The notes under the pieces: model-generated
The model's input: only the letters and a program-made list of their open reading frames with translations
What the model was told of the DNA's origin: nothing
Databases searched by the model: none
Assembly: GCF_012847295.1 (NCBI RefSeq)
Contig: NZ_JABBDY010000003.1
Location: forward strand, 434,001-498,000
Origin: Microbacterium sp. MF43
GTDB lineage: Bacteria; Actinomycetota; Actinomycetes; Actinomycetales; Microbacteriaceae
Direction: 5' to 3'
DNA: 64,000 nt
Program-made: the position numbers and the translations under genes
In this document: piece after piece, positions 17,366 through 25,979 of the stretch
Layout: every line of letters starts with the position of its first letter
Position numbering within the stretch: position 1 is the stretch's first letter

Positions 17366-18970
17366 ATGCCCGAGTCCCCGCATGATGACCGGTTCGCGCA
17401 CCTGTTCGGCAATCTGCCGGACCCGCGAGACCGGCCGCTGAGGTCTGCCGGCTCCGACGCGGACCGGGGCAGCGCTCCCGAGGAGCCGGCCCGTCCGCTG
17501 TCGCGGCGTGAGGCCCGCGAGCTCGCCGCCCGGCAGGGTGGCGCGGCGCCGAACGATGCGGCGGACGCCGAGGCGTCGGCACCCGCCGGAGAGGTCGACG
17601 CGCGCCCGGTGGCCGCTCAGCGCACGACAGGGGAGTCCTCGGCCACCGCCGTGCTTCCGGTCTCGAACGGGTCCGCGCCGGCGTCCGCCGGCGCGAGCGC
17701 CGATGACGACGCCTGGCTCTTCGACGGTGCGGGTGCATCGCCGTACAGCCGAACCGGTTCCCTCGCCCAGACAACGGCGACTCGGCCCGCCGAGCGCGGC
17801 GCCGCCACGGCCACCCTCGAGGACCTCTTCACGGGACGGACGTCCACCGACGAGCTCGGCACCCCACCGCCTCCCGCCGACAAGCGCAAGCGCCGCCGCG
17901 GCGGGTGGATCGCCCTCGGCATCGTGCTGGCGATCCTGGGCGCAACCGCTGCGGGTGCGTGGTACGTGTGGACGACCTACGAGGAGCAGATCCGCGAGGT
18001 CATGGGCTGGGAGGAGCCGAAGGACTACGAGGAGGGCATGGCGAACGGAGAAGTGTTCATCACGATCGCCTCCGGCGACACCGGCGCCCCGATCTCGCAG
18101 ACGCTGTACGAAGCCGGGGTCACCATGACACCCGATGCCTTCTACGACTTCCTCATCGAGAGCGGCGAGAACCCGCCGTTCGTGCCCGGCGTGTTCCGTC
18201 TGCAGAAGCAGATGACCTCGGAGGCGGCCCTCGCGGCGCTCCTGGATCCCGCCAACAAGATGGAGAACACCGCCCAGCTGCGCGAGGGCCTCACTGTGGA
18301 GCAGTCGCTCCCGATCCTGGCCGAAGCCACCGGCCTTCCCCTCACGGACTTCGAGTCCGCCGTGGCCGATCCTTCGGCGTACGGCGTGGCCGCCGATTCG
18401 CTGGAGGGCTGGCTCTTTCCTGCGACCTACACCTTCGAACCGGGGGTGACGGCTCCCCAGGTGATCCAGACGCTCGTCGATCGCGCGGTGCAGTCCCTCG
18501 ACCAGGCCGGCGTGCCCGAGGACCAGCGCCAGGAGATCCTGACGATCGCCTCGATCATCCAGCGCGAGGCGCGGTTCGAGGCCGACATGCAGAAGGTGTC
18601 CACCGTCATCCAGAATCGTCTGGATCCCGCAAACCAGGAGACGTTCGGCCTGCTCCAGATGGACTCGACGGCGCAGTACGGCTACGGCGAGATGCACGAC
18701 GGCACGGTGAGCTCGTCAGGCGAGGCCCTGAGCGATGACAACCCGTGGAACACCTATGTCAACGCCGGGCTGCCGATCGGCCCGATCTCCAATCCGGGAG
18801 ATGTTGCGATCGACGCGGCGATGCACCCTGCGGAGGGCGACTGGCTCTACTTCGTCACGGTGAACCTCAACACCGGCGAGACAGTGTTCACGACCAACAT
18901 CGATGACCACAATCGCGCCGTCCGCCAGTGGCAGGACTGGTGCTCGGAGAACCCGGACGCGGGGTGCTGA
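17366..18970 (+). CDS. mltG: Endolytic murein transglycosylase MltG
   Basis: 534 residues. A long Ala/Pro/Arg-rich cytoplasmic head (about 1-175) is followed by one membrane helix (about 180-202, GWIALGIVLAILGATAAGAW). Next come a LysM-like subdomain (FITIASGDTGAPISQTL) and the YceG catalytic domain, with a Glu in IASIIQREARFEADMQKV and VIQNRL. MltG cleaves nascent glycan strands near the membrane and limits their length. The start at 17366 is 1 nt after the ruvX stop. The end overlaps aroE by 7 bp. Confidence 0.93.
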   Translation: MPESPHDDRFAHLFGNLPDPRDRPLRSAGSDADRGSAPEEPARPLSRREARELAARQGGAAPNDAADAEASAPAGEVDARPVAAQRTTGESSATAVLPVSNGSAPASAGASADDDAWLFDGAGASPYSRTGSLAQTTATRPAERGAATATLEDLFTGRTSTDELGTPPPPADKRKRRRGGWIALGIVLAILGATAAGAWYVWTTYEEQIREVMGWEEPKDYEEGMANGEVFITIASGDTGAPISQTLYEAGVTMTPDAFYDFLIESGENPPFVPGVFRLQKQMTSEAALAALLDPANKMENTAQLREGLTVEQSLPILAEATGLPLTDFESAVADPSAYGVAADSLEGWLFPATYTFEPGVTAPQVIQTLVDRAVQSLDQAGVPEDQRQEILTIASIIQREARFEADMQKVSTVIQNRLDPANQETFGLLQMDSTAQYGYGEMHDGTVSSSGEALSDDNPWNTYVNAGLPIGPISNPGDVAIDAAMHPAEGDWLYFVTVNLNTGETVFTTNIDDHNRAVRQWQDWCSENPDAGC

Positions 18971-19809
18971 CGCCCGCGGCGACGCGCCTGGCCGTGTGGG
19001 GCGACCCGATCGCGCACAGCCGCTCCCCGCAGCTCCACCGAGCGGCGTACGCGGTGCTCGGGAGGGAGTGGACCTACGACCGGCGCCGGGTGGACGAGAC
19101 GGGCTTCGCTGCGGCCCTCGCCTCTCTCGACGACACATGGCGGGGTCTCTCCCTGACGATGCCGCTCAAGGGGGTCGCCCGCGCCGCGGCGGCCGGACTC
19201 GACCGTCGCGCGGAACTCACCGGCGCCGTCAATACGCTGCTGCTCCATCCGGCCGGGCCTCGCGGGTTCAACACCGACGTGGGAGGGATCGTCCGCGCCC
19301 TCGCCGACGAGGGCGTCACGGAGGCTCCGGTCGCCCGGATCGTCGGCGCCGGCGCGACGGCGACCTCCGCCCTCGTCGCGCTGTCTGAGATCGGCGCACG
19401 ACGGATCGATGTCGTCGCCCGCAGACGCGAGGCCGTCGAGCCGCTGGCGGACCTCGGCCGAGTGCTCGGCATCGAGGTCGCACCGGCAGGGTTCGAGGCA
19501 TCCGTCCACCCTCCCTCGCCCGTCACGATCGCGACCCTGCCCGGAGATGCGCCGGTGACGGATGCCTCGGCCGACGCCCTCGCCGCGGGAGGCGGGCTCC
19601 TCCTCGACGTGGTGTACGGGCACTGGCCGACCGCGCTGTCGGCCGCATGGGAACGCGCCGGCGCACCTGCCGTGTCGGGTCTGGGGATGCTGCTGCACCA
19701 GGCCCTGCTCCAGGTGCGGATCTTCACCACGGGCGATGCCGGCACCGCGCTTCCAGACGAGGCCGCCGTCTTCGCCGCCATGCGCCGCGCGCTCGACGAG
19801 GACGCGTGA
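18964..19809 (+). CDS. aroE: Shikimate 5-dehydrogenase
   Basis: 281 residues. It reduces 3-dehydroshikimate to shikimate with NADPH. The substrate site is visible as AHSRSPQLHRAAYAVLG (Ser pair) and LSLTMPLKG, whose Lys is catalytic. GFNTDVGG carries the conserved Asp. The NADP-binding Rossmann segment is IVGAGATATSALVAL. The GTG at 18964 inside the mltG end is chosen from the family N-terminus; another start 36 nt upstream is possible. Fusion of the cell-wall run to the aro genes suggests co-expression. Confidence 0.93.
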   Translation: MLTPAATRLAVWGDPIAHSRSPQLHRAAYAVLGREWTYDRRRVDETGFAAALASLDDTWRGLSLTMPLKGVARAAAAGLDRRAELTGAVNTLLLHPAGPRGFNTDVGGIVRALADEGVTEAPVARIVGAGATATSALVALSEIGARRIDVVARRREAVEPLADLGRVLGIEVAPAGFEASVHPPSPVTIATLPGDAPVTDASADALAAGGGLLLDVVYGHWPTALSAAWERAGAPAVSGLGMLLHQALLQVRIFTTGDAGTALPDEAAVFAAMRRALDEDA

Positions 19810-19832
19810 CGTAACGGCGGATCCGCACGTGG

Positions 19833-19838
19833 GAGACT
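19833..19838 (+). promoter_or_regulatory. Weak -10 candidate for aroC
   Basis: GAGACT lies exactly 6 nt before the aroC ATG, the same spacing as the leaderless promoters elsewhere. Its first base deviates from TANNNT, so the call is tentative. Confidence 0.22.
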
Positions 19839-19844
19839 GGAGCA

Positions 19845-21074
19845 ATGCTCCGCGTGCTCACGGCCGGCGAATCGCACGGCCCCGAACTCGTCGCCGTCAT
19901 GGAGGGACTGCCCGCGGGCGTCCCGATCTCCCGCGCCGCGATCCAGGCCGACCTCGCGCGTCGCAAGCTCGGCTACGGCCGCGGCTCGCGCATGAAGTTC
20001 GAGGAGGACGAGCTCACGATCTCGTCCGGCGTCCGCCACGGCCTGACGCTCGGCAGCCCGATCGCGCTGCGCATCGGCAACACCGAGTGGCCGAAGTGGA
20101 CCGAGGTGATGAGCCCCGACCCGGTCGAGCTCACCGACAAGTCCCGCGGACGCGGCGCCGCTCTCACTCGGCCTCGCCCCGGCCACGCCGACCTCGTGGG
20201 CATGCAGAAGTACGACTTCGACGAGTCCCGCCCGATCCTCGAGCGCGCGAGCGCCCGCGAGACAGCGGCGCGCGTCGCGCTCGGGGCGGTGGCGCGCTCG
20301 TTCCTGTCGGAACTCGGCATCCGCCTGGTGAGTCACACGCTCTCGATCGGTCCGGTGCGCGTCCCCGACGACGCGGCGCTTCCGACGCCCGACGACGTCG
20401 ACGCGCTCGACGCGGATCCGCTGCGCTGCTTCGATGTGTCGACGAGCGAGCGCATGGTGGCCGAGGTGGACGACGCCCGCAAGGCCGGCGACACGCTCGG
20501 CGGCATCGTGGAGGTCCTCGCGTACGGGCTTCCGCCGGGACTGGGCTCGCACGTGCACTGGGATCGCCGTCTGGACGGCAAGCTGGCTCAGGCGCTGATG
20601 AGCATCCAGGCCATCAAAGGCGTCGAGGTCGGAGACGGCTTCCTCACGACCACCCGTCGCGGGTCGGCCGCACACGACGAACTCCACGCGACCGACGGCG
20701 GGATCACCCGCTCGAGCGACAAGGCAGGCGGCACGGAAGGCGGCATGTCGACCGGAACGGTGCTGCGCGTGCGGGCCGGAATGAAGCCGATCGCGACGGT
20801 GCCCAAGGCGCTGCGAACGGTCGACGTCGCGACCGGAGAGACCGCGGCCGCGCATCACCAGCGCTCCGACGTGTGCGCCGTCCCCGCGGCGGGCGTCGTC
20901 GCCGAGGCGATGGTCGCCCTCGTGCTCGCGGAGGCGGTGCTCGAGAAGTTCGGCGGAGACAGCGTCGGCGAGACCCGCCGCAACCTCGAGGGGTACCTCG
21001 CCGCGATCCCCGACACCCTGCGCACGGCGACCGAGAGCGACGCGGCGCTCGCCCAGCATGACGCCGCTCTCTAG
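19845..21074 (+). CDS. aroC: Chorismate synthase
   Basis: 409 residues, normal for actinobacteria. It converts EPSP to chorismate with reduced FMN. Signature segments are [19 protein letters not shown] at the N-terminus, [40 protein letters not shown] and [10 protein letters not shown]. The coding end overlaps aroK by 17 bp, so the two are tightly coupled. Confidence 0.97.
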   Translation: MLRVLTAGESHGPELVAVMEGLPAGVPISRAAIQADLARRKLGYGRGSRMKFEEDELTISSGVRHGLTLGSPIALRIGNTEWPKWTEVMSPDPVELTDKSRGRGAALTRPRPGHADLVGMQKYDFDESRPILERASARETAARVALGAVARSFLSELGIRLVSHTLSIGPVRVPDDAALPTPDDVDALDADPLRCFDVSTSERMVAEVDDARKAGDTLGGIVEVLAYGLPPGLGSHVHWDRRLDGKLAQALMSIQAIKGVEVGDGFLTTTRRGSAAHDELHATDGGITRSSDKAGGTEGGMSTGTVLRVRAGMKPIATVPKALRTVDVATGETAAAHHQRSDVCAVPAAGVVAEAMVALVLAEAVLEKFGGDSVGETRRNLEGYLAAIPDTLRTATESDAALAQHDAAL

Positions 21075-21582
21075 CGCCCTCGTGCTCATCGGCCCGATGG
21101 GAGCCGGAAAGACGAGCGTCGGAAAGCGGGTCGCGCGCGCTCTCGAGGTGCCGTTCTTCGACACCGATGCGGCGGTCGCGCGGGAGCACGGGCCGATCGA
21201 GACGATCTTCGCCGAACAGGGCGAGGCGCGCTTCCGCGAGCTCGAGCGCGCCGCGGTCGAGGAGGGACTCGCCACCCGCGGCGTCGTCTCCCTCGGAGGC
21301 GGGGCGGTCCTCGACCCGGAGACCCGCGCCGACCTCGAGGGACATCGCGTCGTGCTGCTGACCGTCGCCCCCCGGGTGGTGGCCCACCGGGTGCGGGGGA
21401 GCGCCCGGCCGCTGCTGCAGGGCGAGGACGCCATCACCCGCTGGACCGAGATCTACGAGGCCCGCCGCCCGCTGTACGAGCAGCTGGCCGACATCCGCTT
21501 CGACACCTCCAGCGGGCCACTGCAGCTCGTCGTCGATCGGATCGTCGAATGGGCATCGCGGGACGAAGAGGAAGACGAATGA
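21058..21582 (+). CDS. aroK: Shikimate kinase
   Basis: 174 residues. It phosphorylates shikimate with ATP. The P-loop is [15 protein letters not shown] (about residues 10-24). The shikimate-binding DTDAAVARE follows, then [10 protein letters not shown] with [10 protein letters not shown], and a C-terminal RARPLL-like segment (GSARPLLQG). It starts inside the end of aroC. Its stop overlaps the aroB ATG. Confidence 0.95.
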   Translation: MTPLSSALVLIGPMGAGKTSVGKRVARALEVPFFDTDAAVAREHGPIETIFAEQGEARFRELERAAVEEGLATRGVVSLGGGAVLDPETRADLEGHRVVLLTVAPRVVAHRVRGSARPLLQGEDAITRWTEIYEARRPLYEQLADIRFDTSSGPLQLVVDRIVEWASRDEEEDE

Positions 21583-22655
21583 CCGATACGACCACGATCA
21601 CCGTGAGCGGCGACGCCAGTTATCCCATCACCGTCGGGCGAGGCATCCTTTCCCGCCTGGGCGAGACGCTTCCCCCCGCCGCCCGCAAGGTGCTCGTGAT
21701 CCACCCGCCGACCCTGACCGCGCAGGCCGAGGCGCTGCGCACCCAGCTGGTCGGAGACCGCGAGGTGCTTCTCGCCGAGATCCCCGATGCCGAGGCGGGC
21801 AAGCGCATCGAGGTCGCCGCGTTCTGCTGGCAGGTCATGGGCAAGGCGGACTTCACCCGCAGCGACGTCGTGGTCGGCTTCGGCGGGGGAGCGGTGACCG
21901 ACCTCGCGGGGTTCGTCGCCGCGACCTGGCTTCGCGGGGTCGAGGTGGTCCATGTGCCCACCACGGTCCTCGGCATGGTCGATGCGGCCGTCGGCGGCAA
22001 GACCGGGGTGAACACCGCCGAGGGCAAGAACCTGGTGGGTGCGTTCTGGGCACCGCGCGCGGTGCTGTGCGACCTCGATCTGCTCGACTCGCTCTCGAGG
22101 AACGAGCGCGTCGCCGGGTTCGCCGAGGTCGCGAAGGCGGGGTTCATCTGGGCCCCCGAGATCCTCGACCTCATCGAGGCCGACCCCGGGACGGCGACCG
22201 ACCCCCGCAGCGACGCCTTCCGCCGCTCGATCGAGCTCGCCATCGAGATGAAGGCGCGAGTCGTGGGCGAGGACCTGCGCGAGGCCGGCCTGCGCGAGAT
22301 CCTGAACTACGGCCACACCCTCGGCCACGCGATCGAGCACGCCGAGCGCTACCGCTGGCGGCACGGCGCAGCCATCTCGGTGGGGATGGTCTTCGCCGCC
22401 GAGCTCTCCCGTCTCGCGGGGCGATTGGCGGATGCCCCGGCGCAGCGCCACCGCGACATCCTCGACCTGCTCGGGCTGCCGACGACCTATCGACCGGGTG
22501 CGTGGCCGCAGCTGCTGGCCACCATGCAGCGCGACAAGAAGAGCCGCGGCGGGATGCTCCGCTTCATCGTGCTCGACGACATCGCCAAGCCCACCGTGCT
22601 GCAGGCACCGGACGAATCGCTCCTCTTCGCGGCGTACCAGGAGGTCGCGGGCTGA
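21579..22655 (+). CDS. aroB: 3-Dehydroquinate synthase
   Basis: 358 residues. It converts DAHP to 3-dehydroquinate, using NAD and a divalent metal. The core has GFGGGAVTDLAGFVAATWLR, VPTTVLGMVDAAVGGKTGVN and KNLVGAFWAP. Metal and catalytic residues occur in EILNYGHTLGHAIEH. The ATG at 21579 (ATGA with the aroK stop) gives the normal length. Confidence 0.97.
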   Translation: MTDTTTITVSGDASYPITVGRGILSRLGETLPPAARKVLVIHPPTLTAQAEALRTQLVGDREVLLAEIPDAEAGKRIEVAAFCWQVMGKADFTRSDVVVGFGGGAVTDLAGFVAATWLRGVEVVHVPTTVLGMVDAAVGGKTGVNTAEGKNLVGAFWAPRAVLCDLDLLDSLSRNERVAGFAEVAKAGFIWAPEILDLIEADPGTATDPRSDAFRRSIELAIEMKARVVGEDLREAGLREILNYGHTLGHAIEHAERYRWRHGAAISVGMVFAAELSRLAGRLADAPAQRHRDILDLLGLPTTYRPGAWPQLLATMQRDKKSRGGMLRFIVLDDIAKPTVLQAPDESLLFAAYQEVAG

Positions 22656-22766
22656 CCGCCCGCGCCACGGAAAATCACCCCCGGCGAGCGACACCCCATC
22701 CGGCAGGATGAGGGTCACCGGGCCGACCTCGCGCGATCGGCCGGAGACCGTCTGGAGGCCCTCGCG
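22656..22766 (+). promoter_or_regulatory. Intergenic region before the MFS gene with an inverted repeat
   Basis: GGCCGA (22721-22726) pairs with TCGGCC (22737-22742) around a 10 nt loop, just before the GGAGG ribosome site. It could be an operator or a weak hairpin. CAGGAT near 22703 is the only -10-like sequence. No regulator gene is adjacent. Confidence 0.25.
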
Positions 22767-24344
22767 ATGACCGTGGCATCGACAGCACCGAGCAGATCAG
22801 GAGCGGTGCTCGGCACGCTCATCATCGTCGCCGCCGTGGCGAACCTCCCGCTCGCGGTCGCGAATGTCGCTCTTCCCGACATCGGCGTGGCATTCGATGC
22901 CTCGCAGACGCAGCTGAACCTCGTCGCCATCGGATACTCCCTCGGCCTGGCCGCGTCGGTGCTGTGGCTCGGGGCCGTCGGCGATCGATACGGTCGCCGA
23001 CGCATGCTCCTCATCGGCGTGCTCCTGTCACTCCCCGCCGGCCTGGTGGCGGCCTTCGCGCCGTCGATCGAGGTGCTGATCGCCGCCCGCGTCGTGGGCG
23101 GGATCGCGGCCGGCATGGCATATCCGACGACACTCGCCCTCATCACCGCGCTGTGGTCGGGGCCGGCGCGGACCCGGTCCATCGCGCTGTGGTCTGCCAC
23201 GGGCGGCGCCATCTCCGCGCTCGGACCGCTCATCTCCGGACTGCTTCTGGAGAACTTCTGGTGGGGCTCGGTCTTCCTCGTGACGATCCCGCTCATCGTG
23301 GTCGCGGTCCCTCTGACTCTGAAGTTCATCCCGGCCCACATCAACGAGGCGACCGACCCCGTGGACAACCTGGGCGGCATTCTCTCGGTGGTGCTGGTCG
23401 GCGCCCTGATCGTCGCGATCAACTTCGCGACGGTTCCGGACGCCCGCGTGCTCGTGATCGGCCTCACCGCGGTGGTCATCGTCGCGCTCGTGCTGTTCCT
23501 GTGGCGCCAGCGGCGCGCCGCCAACCCCCTGTACGACCTCGGAGTGGCCAAGCGTCCGATCTTCTGGGTCGCTGCGGTGGCGGGCATCATCGTGTTCGGC
23601 TCGCTCATGGGGGCGATGTTCATCGGTCAGCAGTTCCTGCAGAACGTGCTGGGGTACTCCACCATCGAATCGGGAGCGGCGATCCTTCCGGCGGCCGTGT
23701 TCATGGTGCTCCTGGCGCCCCGCTCGGCGAAGCTGGTCGAGGCGCGCGGTGCGCGGTTCACGATGCTCCTCGGCTACGTTCCCGTGCTCCTGGGATTCCT
23801 CACGATGCTGCTGCTGTGGCGGGAGGGGGCTGCCTACTGGGCGGTGGCCCTCGGCTATGCCCTGGTCGGAGCCGGCGTGGGCATCGCGGGCACCCCCGCA
23901 TCGCGTTCCCTCACCGGCGCCGTGCCGGTCCGCCGTGCAGGCATGGCTTCGGGAACCGCCGACCTGCAGCGCGATCTCGGCGGGGCCATCATGCAGTCGA
24001 TCCTCGGCGCGCTGCTCACCGCCGGCTACGCCGCCGCGATGCTGTCGCAGATCGGCTCCTCGAAGGAGTCCGCCGAGGTCACCTCGAGTGTGCAGAGTCA
24101 GCTCACGAAGTCGTTCGCGAGCGCCGAGACGATCGCCAAGCAGTACCCCCAGTACGCCGATGCGATCACGCAGGCGGCGAAGGAATCGTTCCTGCAGGGC
24201 CAGGACTGGGCCTACATCGCCGGGATCATCGCGGTACTCATCGGCGCGGTGCTGGTGTTCTGGAAGTTCCCGCGGGCTGCTCGCGAACGCGAGCTCCTGG
24301 CCGAGTATCACGCCGAAGACGCCGCTGATACCGTGTCGAGGTGA
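22767..24344 (+). CDS. MFS transporter of the DHA2 (14-helix) drug:H+ antiporter type
   Basis: 525 residues with about 14 predicted helices. The loop 2-3 motif is [18 protein letters not shown] (about residues 69-86), typical of the major facilitator superfamily. The motif-C-like helix 5 region follows [15 protein letters not shown]. An extracytoplasmic loop enriched in Ser, Gln and Lys precedes the last helix ([20 protein letters not shown]). DHA2 members export drugs or metabolites; the substrate here is unknown. It lies between aroB and aroQ and its stop overlaps the aroQ GTG, so export of an aromatic-pathway compound is possible but unproven. Confidence 0.88.
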   Translation: MTVASTAPSRSGAVLGTLIIVAAVANLPLAVANVALPDIGVAFDASQTQLNLVAIGYSLGLAASVLWLGAVGDRYGRRRMLLIGVLLSLPAGLVAAFAPSIEVLIAARVVGGIAAGMAYPTTLALITALWSGPARTRSIALWSATGGAISALGPLISGLLLENFWWGSVFLVTIPLIVVAVPLTLKFIPAHINEATDPVDNLGGILSVVLVGALIVAINFATVPDARVLVIGLTAVVIVALVLFLWRQRRAANPLYDLGVAKRPIFWVAAVAGIIVFGSLMGAMFIGQQFLQNVLGYSTIESGAAILPAAVFMVLLAPRSAKLVEARGARFTMLLGYVPVLLGFLTMLLLWREGAAYWAVALGYALVGAGVGIAGTPASRSLTGAVPVRRAGMASGTADLQRDLGGAIMQSILGALLTAGYAAAMLSQIGSSKESAEVTSSVQSQLTKSFASAETIAKQYPQYADAITQAAKESFLQGQDWAYIAGIIAVLIGAVLVFWKFPRAARERELLAEYHAEDAADTVSR

Positions 24345-24799
24345 CTTCACCGCGTCGTCTGCTCCTGGTCAACGGCCCGAACCTCAATCTGCTGGGCACG
24401 CGCGAGCCGGAGATCTACGGCTCGGCGACCCTGCAGGATGTCGAAGAGCTCGCGACGCGAACAGCGGCCGCACGCGGCTTCGAGGTGCGCGCCGTGCAGA
24501 GCAACCACGAGGGCGTCCTTCTGGACGCGATCCATGCGGCTCGGGACGACTGCAGCGGGATCGTCATCAACCCCGGCGGACTCACCCACACCTCCGTCGT
24601 GCTGCGCGACGCCTTGGCGGGGGTATCCCTGCCGGTGGCAGAGGTGCACATCTCCGACATCACCAAGCGGGAGCCGTTCCGTCACCACTCGCTCGTCGCG
24701 GACGTCGCTCTGGTGCACGTCGCGGGGGAGGGCGTCCAGGGATACGCCACGGCCATCGAACGACTCATCGCGGTGATCACAGGACAGACCGACAACTGA
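24341..24799 (+). CDS. aroQ: Type II 3-dehydroquinate dehydratase
   Basis: 152 residues of the dodecameric type II enzyme, which converts 3-dehydroquinate to 3-dehydroshikimate. [20 protein letters not shown] contains the active-site Asn and Arg, followed by the catalytic Tyr. [13 protein letters not shown] and [17 protein letters not shown] are typical, and the His of EVHISD completes the site. Start is GTG overlapping the MFS stop. Confidence 0.96.
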   Translation: MTSPRRLLLVNGPNLNLLGTREPEIYGSATLQDVEELATRTAAARGFEVRAVQSNHEGVLLDAIHAARDDCSGIVINPGGLTHTSVVLRDALAGVSLPVAEVHISDITKREPFRHHSLVADVALVHVAGEGVQGYATAIERLIAVITGQTDN

Positions 24800-24834
24800 T
24801 CGCTGCTCGCAGCGGGCACCGATTCGGCATCCCG

Positions 24835-24840
24835 TAGAAT
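24835..24840 (+). promoter_or_regulatory. -10 box for efp-nusB
   Basis: TAGAAT lies in the 95 bp before efp. Initiation near 24847 gives a leader of about 48 nt. Confidence 0.45.
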
Positions 24841-24894
24841 GCACTGTCGGGCCGCGACCGGCCATCTCTCCTCACGAACGGATACTCCTCACCC

Positions 24895-25455
24895 ATGGCA
24901 TCGACCGCAGACATCAAGAACGGCGTCGTCCTCAACATCGACGGGCAGCTCTGGAGCGTCGTGGAGTTCCAGCACGTGAAGCCGGGCAAGGGCGGCGCGT
25001 TCGTTCGGACGAAGCTCAAGAACGTCCTGTCTGGCAAGGTCGTCGACAAGACGTTCAACGCCGGCGCGAAGGTGGAGACCGAGAACGTCGATCGCCGCGA
25101 CTTCACGTACCTGTACAACGACGGCGAGGGCTTCGTCTTCATGGACGTCGCCGACTACGACCAGATCACCGTCGGCGCGGCCACCGTCGGCGACGCCGCC
25201 AACTTCCTGCTCGAGAACCAGCAGGTCCAGATCGCCCTCAACAACGGCAACCCCCTGTACATCGAGCTTCCCGCGTCGGTCGTGCTCGAGATCACCTACA
25301 CCGAGCCGGGCCTGCAGGGCGATCGCTCCTCGGCGGGCACGAAGCCCGCGACCGTCGAGACCGGCTACGAGATCCAGGTCCCGCTCTTCCTCGAGACGGG
25401 CACCAAGGTCAAGGTCGACACCCGCACGGGTGACTACCTCGGCCGCGTCAGCTGA
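24895..25455 (+). CDS. efp: Translation elongation factor P
   Basis: 186 residues, three beta-barrel domains (KOW-like, OB, C-terminal). EF-P promotes peptide-bond formation at consecutive prolines. The loop that reaches the peptidyl-transferase centre reads [10 protein letters not shown], with Lys at the tip. No EpmA- or EarP-type modification gene is in the window. nusB follows after 2 bp. Confidence 0.97.
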   Translation: MASTADIKNGVVLNIDGQLWSVVEFQHVKPGKGGAFVRTKLKNVLSGKVVDKTFNAGAKVETENVDRRDFTYLYNDGEGFVFMDVADYDQITVGAATVGDAANFLLENQQVQIALNNGNPLYIELPASVVLEITYTEPGLQGDRSSAGTKPATVETGYEIQVPLFLETGTKVKVDTRTGDYLGRVS

Positions 25456-25457
25456 CC

Positions 25458-25868
25458 TTGAGCGCACGGAGCAAGGCGCGCAAGCGCGCCCTCGACATCC
25501 TGTTCCAGGCCGACGTGCGCGGGGAGGACCTCCCTGCGATCCTGGCCGCCGAGGCCAAGCGCGCCGCGAATGAGCCCGCCCGCGAGGCATCCTGGCTCTA
25601 CGCCCGCGAGATCGTCGACGGCGTCATCGACAACCGCGAGGCGATCGACGAGCAGATCACGACGTTCGCCAAGGACTGGTCGCTCGCCCGGATGCCCGCG
25701 GTCGACCGCGCCGTGCTGCGCATCGGGGTGTGGGAGATCCTCTACAACGACGAGGTGCCGGCCGCGGTCGCGATCGACGAGGCCATCGAGCTGGCCAAGG
25801 AGTTCTCGACCGACGACTCCGGCTCGTTCGTCCACGGCGTGCTGGCACGGATCGCGCGCTCGTCCTGA
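25458..25868 (+). CDS. nusB: Transcription antitermination factor NusB
   Basis: 136 residues, all-helical. It binds boxA RNA with S10 (NusE) to prevent early termination in rRNA operons. Typical segments are SKARKRALDILFQADVRGED at the N-terminus, MPAVDRAVLRIGVWEIL and VAIDEAIELAKEFSTDDSG. The start is TTG, chosen because it gives the family N-terminus. It has no clear ribosome site and is probably coupled to efp. Confidence 0.94.
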   Translation: MSARSKARKRALDILFQADVRGEDLPAILAAEAKRAANEPAREASWLYAREIVDGVIDNREAIDEQITTFAKDWSLARMPAVDRAVLRIGVWEILYNDEVPAAVAIDEAIELAKEFSTDDSGSFVHGVLARIARSS

Positions 25869-25876
25869 CTCTCCGC

Positions 25877-25914
25877 CCGATGCACCGCACCCTCGGGCGC
25901 GGTGCATCGGCTTT
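25877..25914 (+). terminator. Intrinsic terminator after nusB
   Basis: A perfect 12 bp stem (25877-25888 with 25899-25910) has a 10 nt loop and is followed by CTTTT. This is one of the few with a real T-run in the window. Confidence 0.88.
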
Positions 25915-25954
25915 TCCACGGCCCGGCACACCGGGGCCGTCCGAACCCCTCTCG

Positions 25955-25960
25955 TAGACT
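25955..25960 (+). promoter_or_regulatory. -10 box for the MBL/Rieske gene
   Basis: TAGACT predicts initiation near 25967. That leaves only about 13 nt before the ATG, containing the GGAAGGAG ribosome site. Confidence 0.45.
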
Positions 25961-25979
25961 TGTCGAGGAAGGAGCGAGC

